Source: Halocaridina rubra (taxonomy: Eukaryota; Arthropoda; Malacostraca; Decapoda; Atyidae). Taken from it: 10,000 nt of DNA. A program made the translations under genes and the position numbers. Every line of letters begins with the position of its first letter. Position 1 is the first letter of the stretch. Where the stretch lies: positions 10,001 to 20,000 of the forward strand of contig JAXCGZ010009893.1 in assembly GCA_037179515.1 (NCBI GenBank), given 5' to 3'. Below the pieces are notes generated by a model. The model did no database searches, had not been told where the DNA came from, and worked only from the letters and a program-made list of their open reading frames with translations. Shown here piece after piece: positions 1-9,942 of this stretch.

Positions 1-218
1 AGTATCTATTTCACATAAACTACTTCCTGTAAATTCACAAATATTTCTTTTTGTTGCAAATAAGTAATATATGTATGCGCACAAATGCTTTGAAAAAGGA
101 AATATTGGTAGGGAAAAAATATTGAGTATACACATTTGTATCATACTCTAAGAAAATGCTCTAACAAATTCAATAGTAAATAATAATCGTTTATAGGTAT
201 GGGGTTCAAAGAGCCAAT

Positions 219-223
<5 letters not shown>
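1..223. other. AT-rich unique sequence, no gene seen
   Basis: Non-repetitive AT-rich sequence leading into the first microsatellite. No reading frame with protein character, RNA gene or transposon end could be recognised on either strand. Confidence 0.6.

Positions 224-293
<70 letters not shown>
224..293. repeat. (AT)n dinucleotide microsatellite
   Basis: Uninterrupted alternating T/A, about 35 units. It is followed by a short degenerate ATAG/ACAG tetranucleotide stretch (about 294-320) before the AAT array. Apparent Tyr-Ile or Ile-Tyr reading frames on the complement are products of the repeat, not genes. Confidence 0.98.
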
Positions 294-297
<4 letters not shown>

Positions 298-321
298 TAG
301 ACAGATAGATAAACAGATGGA

Positions 322-345
322 TATAATAAAATAATAATAATAATG

Positions 346-433
<88 letters not shown>

Positions 434-437
434 TAAC

Positions 438-488
<51 letters not shown>
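322..488. repeat. (AAT)n trinucleotide microsatellite
   Basis: About 55 AAT units with few variants: one GAT near 343 and two AAC substitutions near 430-437, which form a short AACAAT hexamer patch. It is the left part of a compound array running to 1767. The long open frames here (poly-Ile, poly-Leu) only reflect the absence of stop codons in the repeat. Confidence 0.97.
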
Positions 489-1476
<988 letters not shown>

Positions 1477-1612
1477 TACAACAACAACTACAACTACAAC
1501 AACAACTACAACAACTACAACAACTACAACAACTACAACAACTACAACAACTACAACAACTACAACAACTACAACAACTACTACAACTACTACAACTACT
1601 ACAACTACTACA

Positions 1613-1656
<44 letters not shown>

Positions 1657-1657
1657 A

Positions 1658-1690
<33 letters not shown>
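1477..1690. repeat. Graded AAC-to-TAC compound repeat
   Basis: TAC units appear in the AAC array at increasing density. First they are scattered, then there is a 9-bp higher-order unit AACAACTAC (about 1498-1570), then the 9-bp unit AACTACTAC (about 1570-1616), then nearly pure TAC with one AAC near 1655. This looks like stepwise expansion of variant-bearing units. Confidence 0.93.
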
Positions 1691-1691
<1 letters not shown>

Positions 1692-1767
1692 TTGTTATTG
1701 TTATTGTTATTGTTATTGTTATTGTTATTGTTATTGTTATTGTTATTGTTATTGTTATTGTTATTAT
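1691..1767. repeat. (ATTGTT)n hexanucleotide repeat
   Basis: About 12 copies of the hexamer ATTGTT, ending in TTATTATTAA. Its reverse complement, AACAAT, occurs as a short patch in the left AAT block near 430-440. The two ends of the compound array are therefore in inverted orientation. Confidence 0.95.
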
Positions 1768-1782
1768 TAATATGATAATAAT

Positions 1783-2735
1783 TTCTTGGAATGGATAGAA
1801 ACTTACTTCGAAGGAAGGGAGCAAAGGTTAGAGTAAGAAACTCGGTGTTTGAATGGAGAAGACTTAGTAGTGGAGTTCCACAGGGTTCAGCTTTAGGGCC
1901 ATTTTTGCTCCTTGTATAAGTAACTGACCTGCTAGAGTCTGTAATTCACTCATGAATATGTTAGTAGATGATGCAAATCTTGTGAAGAAAGTAAGAAACG
2001 AAAACAATGGTAGAAAATAATCAACGAAAACAATGGTAGAGAACTTGAGGAAGACCCAAATCGTCTGTATGAGTGGTCAGAAAAGTGGCTAATGATATTC
2101 AGTACTTCAAAATGTAAGGCAATGGGAATGGGTGCAAGTGCAAGAATTCCCAAACTCGACTAATCAATGGCAGGAGCAGAACTTCAAGAGACAAAATGAG
2201 AGAGATCTAGGAGTAAACATACTGGCAGATTTGTCTCCAGAAATGCACATAAATGGCATAGCAAGGGCAACATATGCTTCCATGGCAAATGTAAGGGTAG
2301 CCTTCAGGCACATTGACAAGGAAATGGTCAGAAATATTCATGTACCCTATGTGAGGCCAAGGCTTGAATATGCAGCCCCCTTTTGGAATCCACACTTGAA
2401 AAAGCACGTAGTTAAGCTGAAAAAAGTTCAGAGACATGCCATGAAACTGATGCCGGAAATGTGCAATCCCAGTTACGATGAGGGGCTGAGGGAATTAGAC
2501 TTGCCGTCAATCGAAGCTAGAAGAATAAGGGGGGATATGGTGACCGTTTTTAAAAACCTTCATGGTTATGACAGAGGGGATAGGGAACGATATTTTAATA
2601 TGGCTGCCACTAGAGCTAGAGGTCCTACTTTGAAGTTTCGTAAGGAAGTAGTTTTTTAGTGTAAGAGTAGTTGATAATTTGAATTTACTAAGAGAGGAGG
2701 TCAAATATATACGCTGCTGTTGCTAATGACTTGTT
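1783..2735 (+). pseudogene. Decayed LINE reverse transcriptase 3' fragment (CR1/L2-like)
   Basis: Remnant of the C-terminal half of a LINE ORF2. Recognisable pieces in order are FLEWIETYF (1783 onward), the RT motif B block SGVPQGSALGP (about 1870-1899), a degenerate catalytic box with the DD pair at 1967-1972 (Val where Ala is usual), EWSEKWLMIFSTSKC (about 2068-2115), ERDLGVNI (about 2201), then NIHVPYVRPRLEYAAPFWNPHLKK and RELDLPSIEARRIRGD up to 2659. A residual VRVVDNLNLLREEV follows after 2661. The pieces lie in different frames, with shifts near 1830, 1950, 2020, 2130-2150 and 2650-2660, and there is an in-frame TAA at 1917. The RDLGV, YVRPRLEYA and RRIRGD blocks resemble CR1/L2-group LINEs. 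The clade is an inference from memory of the family. The endonuclease and N-terminal RT are missing, so the copy is 5'-truncated and dead. Confidence 0.85.
1997..2040. repeat. 26-bp tandem duplication inside the RT pseudogene
   Basis: An 18-nt identical segment beginning AACGAAAACAATGG occurs at 1997-2014 and again at 2023-2040, an offset of 26 bp. Because 26 is not a multiple of three, the duplication accounts for one of the frame changes in the surrounding reverse-transcriptase remnant. Confidence 0.85.
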
Positions 2736-2787
2736 ATCACATTCATAAGATATGAAACCAAGAAAATAAAAATATACAAGTACAATA

Positions 2788-4072
<1,285 letters not shown>

Positions 4073-4076
4073 ATTC

Positions 4077-4121
4077 TTATTTTTATTATTATTATTATTA
4101 TTATTGTTATTGTTTTTGTTA

Positions 4122-4161
<40 letters not shown>
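4077..4161. repeat. (TTA)n array with TTGTTA hexamers, inverted to preceding AAT
   Basis: TTATTATT repeat with an interior patch of ATTGTT hexamers (about 4102-4128). It is the reverse complement of the preceding AAT array and meets it at about 4073-4082, so the two could fold back on each other. Confidence 0.93.
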
Positions 4162-4214
<53 letters not shown>

Positions 4215-4223
4215 GTAGTAGTA
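4162..4223. repeat. (TAG)n trinucleotide microsatellite
   Basis: About 20 TAG/AGT units with one ATT variant near 4205. It closes the second compound array and supplies the in-frame stops (TAG at 4219, TAA at 4222) that bound the downstream open frame on the left. Confidence 0.95.
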
Positions 4224-4300
4224 ACAAAAGTCTGTGCCCTCACTTTACCCAGTGGCAGCGTCCCAGTTTTTCCTTCCGCTGCTCTCTTTATTGATTGACG

Positions 4301-4302
<2 letters not shown>
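4224..4302. other. Short unique stretch left of the (TC)n tract
   Basis: About 80 bp of non-repetitive sequence, more GC-rich than the arrays to its left. It could be host flank left of the LINE insertion or the remains of the LINE 5' UTR. The sequence alone does not decide this. No ATG lies here in the ORF1 frame. Confidence 0.5.

Positions 4303-4381
<79 letters not shown>
4303..4381. repeat. (TC)n microsatellite at the 5' edge of the LINE
   Basis: About 39 uninterrupted TC units directly abutting the first LINE-like sequence (TGCAGTCCCC). A shorter (CT)n tract sits just beyond the 3' tail of the same element. The repeat is open in the ORF1 frame and would read as alternating Ser-Leu, but any TC repeat lacks stops, so this is not evidence of coding. 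Confidence 0.97.
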
Positions 4382-4384
<3 letters not shown>

Positions 4385-5631
4385 GTCCCCTGCCCTGCCC
4401 TCTTCCTCCTGCTGTACCTTTGTTACCTCCTTCAGCTACCTCTTCATCACTCCAGTCAGCTGCACTCTCATCGCTCCCATCTGCTGCCCCAGCCTTTGCT
4501 CCTCGGGCAGATTATGTCAAGCTGGGCTTCCAAGAAAATCCCTCCAGTGAAGTGAAGCTTCGTTGGCTTACTGATGTCACCAAAGCTTTTCGTCTCAATC
4601 GGGAGCTGGCTGAGGTGAAGATGTCTTCGGTTACATCACGCTTTGTCTACATCTCGAGGCGTCGCAAGGACATCATTGACAGGGTCACGAGTGGGGATTT
4701 TCTTTCTTTACGTTGCAATATTCAGGACTCAATTGAGCGGCCCCGTAAGTTCCCAACATACCTCGTTACTCGCTACCCTATTGCACTTGACCCTTCCCTT
4801 GCCAAGGAGCTACCAGGAGTGCATACTGCTCGACGGTTCCTTCAGGACGGGGAGCCTATCAACCGTATTGTCATCACCTGGAGTCTCCCTGAACCACCCC
4901 CACCAGTCGTTGAGTTTTCCTTTCTCCCTTGCCTCCCTTCCTGTGAATTGCGCAGGATGAAGGACGAGCAGCCTTGGTGTTTTAAATGCTGGGGTATTGG
5001 CCATATCTCACGCTATTGTTCTGCTCCGGCCAGATGTGCATGGTGTGCTGCTGCCCATGACACACGCTCCTGCCCGCACCGTATACCTGCCTCATCTGCT
5101 GCTGCCGCTGCTTGTGATACTGCTTCTGGATCCACGTCTCAGCCTCCGCCGGACACTTCACAGTGGAAGTGTGTTCGGTGCAACATGCCTGGGGTCAACG
5201 TCTGGCATGGCTGTGCTAGACGGTCTCATGCCACACCACCAGAGTGCGCTCCACTGCCCCCGCCACCGCCCATCGCCGCGCCTTCCTCTCTACGTCCTCC
5301 TGACTCTGCTGACATCATTGCTCTCCGTAAGGCTGTTGCTACCCTGGAGTCCCGCTGTACAGCTCTCACAGCTCGCCTTGATACCATAGGTGCCCGCATT
5401 GACAGTATGGTCACCCAGCAAGATACAATGGAAAGGACTCTCGCAAGTTTGGTCGAGTCTCATCAAGCTGTTGTTGACACCATCACGACTCTCACTGACA
5501 AGTTTAATAAGGTCGCCTCCCACCTTGAGAAGTTGACTGATGTGCAGCCCAGGTCTTCTTCATCCCATGCTCTGTCTGCTAGTGCCCCGCCCACTTCTGC
5601 CTTCCGCAAAAATAAGAATAAGATTCGCTAG
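4382..5631 (+). CDS. LINE ORF1: gag-like zinc-knuckle protein, 5' start not identified
   Basis: Nucleic-acid-binding ORF1 protein, expected to coat the element RNA and act as a chaperone in the ribonucleoprotein particle. A Ser/Pro/Ala-rich stretch (4382-4510) precedes a conserved-looking region (4510-4960) containing EVKLRWLTDV and VTSRFVYISRRRKD. Three knuckles follow: CX2CX4HX4C (4978-5019), CX2CX3HX4C (5035-5073) and a variant CX2CX8HGC (5170-5214). After a Pro-rich linker, 5311-5544 forms a predicted coiled coil with regular hydrophobic spacing (TLESRCTALTARLDTIGARI), then a basic tail ends at TAG 5629-5631. The frame is open leftward through (TC)n to 4225 with no ATG. The first in-frame ATG is 4621, inside the conserved region. 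The true N-terminus is therefore lost, frameshifted or non-AUG. The final 92 nt overlap ORF2 in another frame. Confidence 0.85.
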
Positions 5632-8443
5632 TCGCATACAATTTCATGCCATCTCTTGGAATGCCTTTGGAATTAGACACTCTCCTAAACTCACTGCACT
5701 TAGAGCCTATGTTTATCGTCATCATCCGCAGGTTATTTTCATACAAGAGGCTTTTCCTGGTGGTGCACCACCAGGGGAGGAGGCTCCTATGCTCACAGGG
5801 TATGTTTCATATGTGCATTATACCAGAAGAGGACTCATTACCTACATTCATTCCTCCATACCTCACATGCTCCTTGGTTCTTCTGCACAAGTTGATATGA
5901 CCTTTCAGCTCTTTGAAATCACTGTCGGGAATGGTACTCTTCGATTGTGCAATGTCTACTCTGCCCCAGGTGTGATTAATCTACCAGCCCTTCCAATACC
6001 TACAGACAGTGGAATGATCTATATGGGGGATTTTAACGCCAGACACCCCGCCCTTGGTGACTCATCTCTCACTCCCAATCGCGGTGGCAAGCCTCTGCTC
6101 GACTACATCCGCCGCTACCGCCTCACCCGCTGGGATACTGGTGGTGCCACACACGCTCGTGGGGGTACTGTAGATCACATTCTCACAACTGGCCTTGTGG
6201 AACCTAATGTCTCCTGCTCTTCTATCCCTTCTCTCTTTTCTGACCATGTTGCCCTTAGCCTGAAATACTCCATACTTCAGACTCCAGCTACCCTCTCCCA
6301 TCACCGCACCCGCATCTCTATCCCTCCCAAATACTGTCCCACTTATATTTCCTTTATCTCTCACCTCCTTCCCACTTTTGATCTCCTTTCTCCAGACAGC
6401 TTATACAACTCACTGGTGGATTCTACACATGACTTCTACACGCATTATGTTCTCAGACCACACGTTCCACGTCGCCCTGAGGCCCATTCCTGGACTTTGG
6501 ATCAGCGTATTGCCCAGGCGGAAAGGACAGCTGTGGATGCTGGACTCTCCTTTCAAAGACAGCCCACCCCTGACCACCTGCACCAATATCAGTTGGCGAG
6601 GGATGATCTAGTTGCCCTGCAGAAGTGTGTGCACACGGAGTATTGGCAGAAATTTACGGATAGTATTAACCATCAGACTAGCGCTGGGACTATGTGGCAT
6701 CTTATAAGGAAGGCTGTCAAGAAGAAACCCACCTGTGCTCTACACCACAGTCCACTTGAGTACGCTCAGGACCTCATTACTACCTGGTCAGCACAGTCAC
6801 AAACTTGCAACCTTCCCGGGAACATTCAAGAGGCACTCTCCACCCACCGCAGTGTTCGTAACCTCCGCCTAATGGGTGCATTACTACAGACGGATGAAGA
6901 GGATGACATCCCATTCACAGAGGATGAACTACGACGTGCTCTTGTTAGGATTAAGGCTACTGCCCCTGGGGAGGATGGTCTTACATATCAAGTTCTCCGT
7001 CTTCTTCAGAAAGTTCCTGGTAACCCCCTACTGCGCCTCTTCAATCTTTGCTTTTGCTTGGGGCATGTGCCCTCTGCCTGGACCAGAAGCACTATTATTC
7101 CTCTACCAAAACCTGGAACCGACAAATTTAGGCCTATCTCCCTCACCTCCTGCTTCAGCAAAGTGTTTGAACGCATCCTTCTTGCCCGGCTCATGCACCG
7201 TCTACAGGATAAACTCTCCCCCAGTCTTTATGGTTTCCTCCCACAACGGAGCACACATCACTGCCTCGCTGAACTCTACACCCGTCTTTCTCCCACCAGT
7301 GTGGTCGCCTTCCTGGACCTCAAATCTGCCTTCGATATAGCCAACAAGGAAATTATTCTTGACCAGCTGGTGGACTTTGGAGTTCGGGGGAACATACTGA
7401 AATGGATACGGGGATATCTCTGCAACAGAACATCAAGCGTCCTTTTTAAAGGGTCGTATAGCTCCTATGAACGGTTTGAACTGGGTACTCCTCAGGGGGG
7501 TGTGCTAAGTCCTTTTCTATTCAATATCCTTATGCATCGTCTACTCTCCCTCCTTCCTGTCATCCCCGGTACTACAGTTACCTGCTATGCGGACGACATA
7601 TGCATCCACACGACCTCAACTCACGACCTTCAGCACATGCTCCATGACTTTTACGTGTCTGCTACCTCCTGTGGCCTTATTATCTCCCCAGAAAAATGCA
7701 GGATTTTTACTTCACGCAACTGCAGAGCACTGCCCGCATTCGCCATGGGTGGTAATGTCATCCCTCACTGCACACAGTACACGTATTTAGGTGCACCTGT
7801 CCGGATCACCCCAGCTATACCTGCTCGTCAACGAATTCATCCCTTTGTGAAGAGCCTTCTTGACCGTCTGGAGCCCCGCTTTGCACCTGTCAAGTGGCTT
7901 GCCAACAATGCTGCAGGAGTCTCCATCCCAGTGGCGAGGACCCTCTACATCCTACTACTTCGGTCAGTGGTTGACTATCTGTCTCCTGCCTTGTGTCAAC
8001 TTCCTAAACCAGCTCTCGAGCCACTTGAAAAGTTCCAGAATCGAGTCATGAGATTTATCTTGGGATGTTCTCTCTCTACCCGTATTGTGAGTATGCAGTT
8101 GGAGCTCAACTTACCCCCTCTTGTGGAGAGGATTTATGCCAATGTGTCCTATTTTACTGTTAAGTGTCTTCACTACCCCTTTCTTGCTCCGTACTTCTCT
8201 GCTGTCATGAGGACGTCCCTTGATCCAGACGCACCCAGGCTCCCACTTCGAGCAGGAGGTCATAACCTTATCAGGGTGGTGAGTGACATTCTCCGTGGCC
8301 TTGACATCGACCTGCCAGTGCAGGCGGCTGTCCCAGATTTACCACCCTGGCGTGTCCCCCTCCCCGCTGTCACAAATACACCGACCTCGAAGGATGTCTA
8401 TCCCCCCCTTGCAGAGACAGTTAGCTCTGGAGACTATCGCTGA
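5540..8443 (+). CDS. LINE ORF2, main part: APE endonuclease and reverse transcriptase
   Basis: Encodes 967 residues from ATG 5540. The APE endonuclease domain (about 33-240) nicks target DNA. Its motifs are SWN (N41), IQEAF (E70), YSAPG, GDFNA (D164, N166), TVDHI (D212, H213) and SDH (234-236), all intact. The RT domain (about 455-755) shows APGEDG (475-480), RPISL (531-535), motif A FLDLKSAFD (D593), motif B GTPQGGVLSP (649-658), motif C YADD (683-686), GLIISPEKC and YLG (749-751). A thumb/linker region with VVDYLSPAL and LEKFQNRVMRFILG follows. The frame opens at 5537, just after TGA 5534-5536. ATG 5540 is the first start and ATG 5567 the only other before the endonuclease, so the overlap with ORF1 is real in either case. 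The true product should continue: after C7 at 8402-8408 this frame reads about a dozen unrelated residues to a stop, while RNase H appears in the next frame. Confidence 0.93.
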   Translation: MCSPGLLHPMLCLLVPRPLLPSAKIRIRFASRIQFHAISWNAFGIRHSPKLTALRAYVYRHHPQVIFIQEAFPGGAPPGEEAPMLTGYVSYVHYTRRGLITYIHSSIPHMLLGSSAQVDMTFQLFEITVGNGTLRLCNVYSAPGVINLPALPIPTDSGMIYMGDFNARHPALGDSSLTPNRGGKPLLDYIRRYRLTRWDTGGATHARGGTVDHILTTGLVEPNVSCSSIPSLFSDHVALSLKYSILQTPATLSHHRTRISIPPKYCPTYISFISHLLPTFDLLSPDSLYNSLVDSTHDFYTHYVLRPHVPRRPEAHSWTLDQRIAQAERTAVDAGLSFQRQPTPDHLHQYQLARDDLVALQKCVHTEYWQKFTDSINHQTSAGTMWHLIRKAVKKKPTCALHHSPLEYAQDLITTWSAQSQTCNLPGNIQEALSTHRSVRNLRLMGALLQTDEEDDIPFTEDELRRALVRIKATAPGEDGLTYQVLRLLQKVPGNPLLRLFNLCFCLGHVPSAWTRSTIIPLPKPGTDKFRPISLTSCFSKVFERILLARLMHRLQDKLSPSLYGFLPQRSTHHCLAELYTRLSPTSVVAFLDLKSAFDIANKEIILDQLVDFGVRGNILKWIRGYLCNRTSSVLFKGSYSSYERFELGTPQGGVLSPFLFNILMHRLLSLLPVIPGTTVTCYADDICIHTTSTHDLQHMLHDFYVSATSCGLIISPEKCRIFTSRNCRALPAFAMGGNVIPHCTQYTYLGAPVRITPAIPARQRIHPFVKSLLDRLEPRFAPVKWLANNAAGVSIPVARTLYILLLRSVVDYLSPALCQLPKPALEPLEKFQNRVMRFILGCSLSTRIVSMQLELNLPPLVERIYANVSYFTVKCLHYPFLAPYFSAVMRTSLDPDAPRLPLRAGGHNLIRVVSDILRGLDIDLPVQAAVPDLPPWRVPLPAVTNTPTSKDVYPPLAETVSSGDYR

Positions 8444-8795
8444 TGTATCCACGTCTGTCCCTGCAGCACACCACGTCTATGTTGATGGTTCTGTGCAAGC
8501 AGATGGGAGGGCGGCATGTGCTGTGTTTTCCCCCACCATGGAGCCGCCTGTGCCGGCTGATTCATGGATTGGCCGTAGACTACCCACCTCGTCGAGCTCC
8601 ACCTACTGTGAACTGAATGCCATCTTGGATGCCGTGACTCTCCTTGTTCGACGACGAGTGAATGGGGTAATAATTTGTGACTCCCAATCGGCCCTACAAG
8701 CCCTATCCTCGCCAAGACCTATCTGTGGCCGTACTGTGGGAAATATACTATGTCGCCTCGCAGCCGCTCGGGATGCTTCTCTTGTTGTCTTTTTT
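8403..8795 (+). pseudogene. LINE ORF2 continuation 1: RNase H, N-terminal part (after frameshift)
   Basis: Direct continuation of ORF2 shifted by +1 at the C7 run 8402-8408. It starts with PPLQRQLALETIADVS and carries three of the RNase H acidic residues: Asp in YVDGS (codon 8484), Glu in YCELNAI (codon 8610) and Asp in ICDSQSALQAL (codon 8679). RNase H degrades the RNA strand of the RNA-DNA hybrid made during target-primed reverse transcription. No start codon is expected, since this was part of the ORF2 polyprotein. Homology in this frame ends at the T6 run 8790-8795, and the frame beyond gives unrelated residues up to a stop near 8891. Together the three ORF2 pieces total about 1,260 residues, a normal length for RNase H-bearing LINEs. 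Confidence 0.88.
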
Positions 8796-9318
8796 GTGGA
8801 CTCCATCCCACATTGGGCTGACTGGCAACGACACAGCGGATCGTCTTGCCAAGGTGGCCTGTATGCTGGATGGGCATGCTGTGGACGCTGAGCCCTCCCT
8901 CCGATGCCTACGTAACATCATCTACTCAGCTGGGTTTGCCATGACGGTCCAGCGCAGGGACACGGAGAGGGCCAACAGTGTGTCCATACAGCACCATGAT
9001 CACTTCCTTCACAGTCGCTACAAGTATCGCAGACGCGGGTTAATGGTGCGGAAAAACAATGTAGTTAGTGCTCGGCTCAGAATGGGGTATCGGCCTTTAT
9101 GGCAGGTCTCCCAGACTCTAGATATGCCACAGTACACCTCCTGTAAATTATGCGACCGAACTAATGCTAACACTCTTGACCACTATTGTCTTCAGTGCCC
9201 CGCAGTGAGAGATGTTTTACCACGAGGTCAGAACTTAATACAGATCTGCTCATTTTTACTTAATGATGACAACCTTGATGTTATTCTTGCTCGTTTTCCT
9301 CACTTTGGTGGCCATTAA
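8794..9318 (+). pseudogene. LINE ORF2 continuation 2: RNase H C-terminal part and CCHC finger
   Basis: Continues ORF2 after a second +1 shift at T6 (8790-8795). It begins LWTPSHIGLTGNDTADRLAK, the C-terminal RNase H motif, with His (codon 8809) and the last catalytic Asp (codon 8839) present. A basic tail region includes HSRYKYRRRGL. A C-terminal CX2CX9HX4C finger lies at 9142-9198 (CKLC to HYCLQC), a feature of several LINE clades thought to bind RNA or DNA. The frame ends at TAA 9316-9318. The motif set is complete across the three pieces, with no missing key residue noticed. The ATG at 8677 in this frame lies upstream of the true junction and is not a real start. Confidence 0.88.
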
Positions 9319-9550
9319 TTATATTGAATTATACATATATTTTCTGTATGTTGCTATATAATTCTGTTTGTGCATTCTGCGTTTCTCTGAGCTTTACTTT
9401 TGCATATAATGTACTCTGTGCTGCCATTCTGTGAGTTGTGTGTTAGTATGCAGCAATGTTTTATCAATATGTACACCTCCCTGTAAACCATGTTCAATTC
9501 TTGATTTTATATCCATTTGAAGCATTATTTGTATGAACTCATGTAATGTC

Positions 9551-9565
9551 TGACGCCTTGGCGCA
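9551..9565 (+). promoter_or_regulatory. Small hairpin at the LINE 3' end
   Basis: TGACGCCTTGGCGCA can pair as TG(A)CGC with GCGCA around a CTTG loop, with one bulged A. It is the only GC-rich block in the AT-rich 3' end and sits immediately before the tail. Its position suggests the 3' RNA structure used by the reverse transcriptase, as known for some LINEs. That function is inference. Confidence 0.5.
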
Positions 9566-9592
9566 ATAAATTAATAAAATAAATAAATAAAT
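9565..9592 (+). promoter_or_regulatory. AATAAA signals and (AAAT)n tail of the LINE
   Basis: AATAAA at 9565-9570 and again at 9573-9578 runs into about four AAAT units. A short simple-repeat tail of this kind marks the 3' end of many LINEs and defines the right boundary of the element. The AATAAA hexamers may be incidental to the AAAT repeat. Confidence 0.7.
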
Positions 9593-9593
9593 A

Positions 9594-9614
9594 CTCTCTC
9601 TCTCTCTCTCTCTC
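9594..9614. repeat. (CT)n tract at the 3' edge of the LINE
   Basis: About ten CT units immediately after the AAAT tail, in the same strand orientation as the (TC)n tract at the 5' edge. Together they could be the two halves of one pre-insertion TC microsatellite. Confidence 0.95.

Positions 9615-9942
<328 letters not shown>

Larger units (their letters stand above)
4382..9592 (+). mobile_element. Non-LTR (LINE) retrotransposon, I/R1/LOA-like group with RNase H
   Basis: Near full-length element of about 5.2 kb with the layout ORF1 (gag-like, three zinc knuckles), ORF2 (APE endonuclease, RT, RNase H, CCHC), 3' UTR, AATAAA signals and an (AAAT)n tail. There are no long terminal repeats, and the short simple tail is typical of target-primed LINEs. 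RNase H plus an APE endonuclease points to the I group in the broad sense (I, Nimb, LOA, Ingi or an RNase H-bearing R1 relative), and I cannot choose among these by eye. The 5' limit is uncertain: the (TC)n tract ends at 4381, and no ORF1 start codon is visible before 4621. ORF2 carries two single-base frameshifts, so this copy is probably not autonomous as sequenced. The element is visibly more GC-rich than its surroundings. Confidence 0.92.
9319..9592 (+). other. LINE 3' untranslated region
   Basis: AT-rich non-coding tail of the retrotransposon between the ORF2 stop and the simple tail. It holds no further reading frame. It ends with a GC-rich hairpin, two polyadenylation-type hexamers and AAAT repeats, and probably contains the RNA element recognised by the reverse transcriptase (inference). 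Confidence 0.8.

Noticed and set aside
4295..4555. Short frame ending in MSSWASKKIPPVK as the real ORF1 N-terminus
   Set aside because: It stops at 4553-4555 and is out of frame with the conserved ORF1 region. The alternative frame over the same bases reads directly into EVKLRWLTDV. I cannot exclude an upstream frameshift, but nothing demands it.
4643..5389. Alternative + strand frames over ORF1
   Set aside because: They lack motifs and overlap the frame that carries the three zinc knuckles and coiled coil, so they are shadows.
8434..8806. Complementary-strand frames across the RNase H region
   Set aside because: Shadow frames with no recognisable domain. The + strand carries all RNase H catalytic residues.
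4382..9592. LTR retrotransposon or integrated virus
   Set aside because: There are no direct terminal repeats, protease or integrase. The APE-type endonuclease, the AAAT tail and the YADD RT of LINE type fit a non-LTR retrotransposon.
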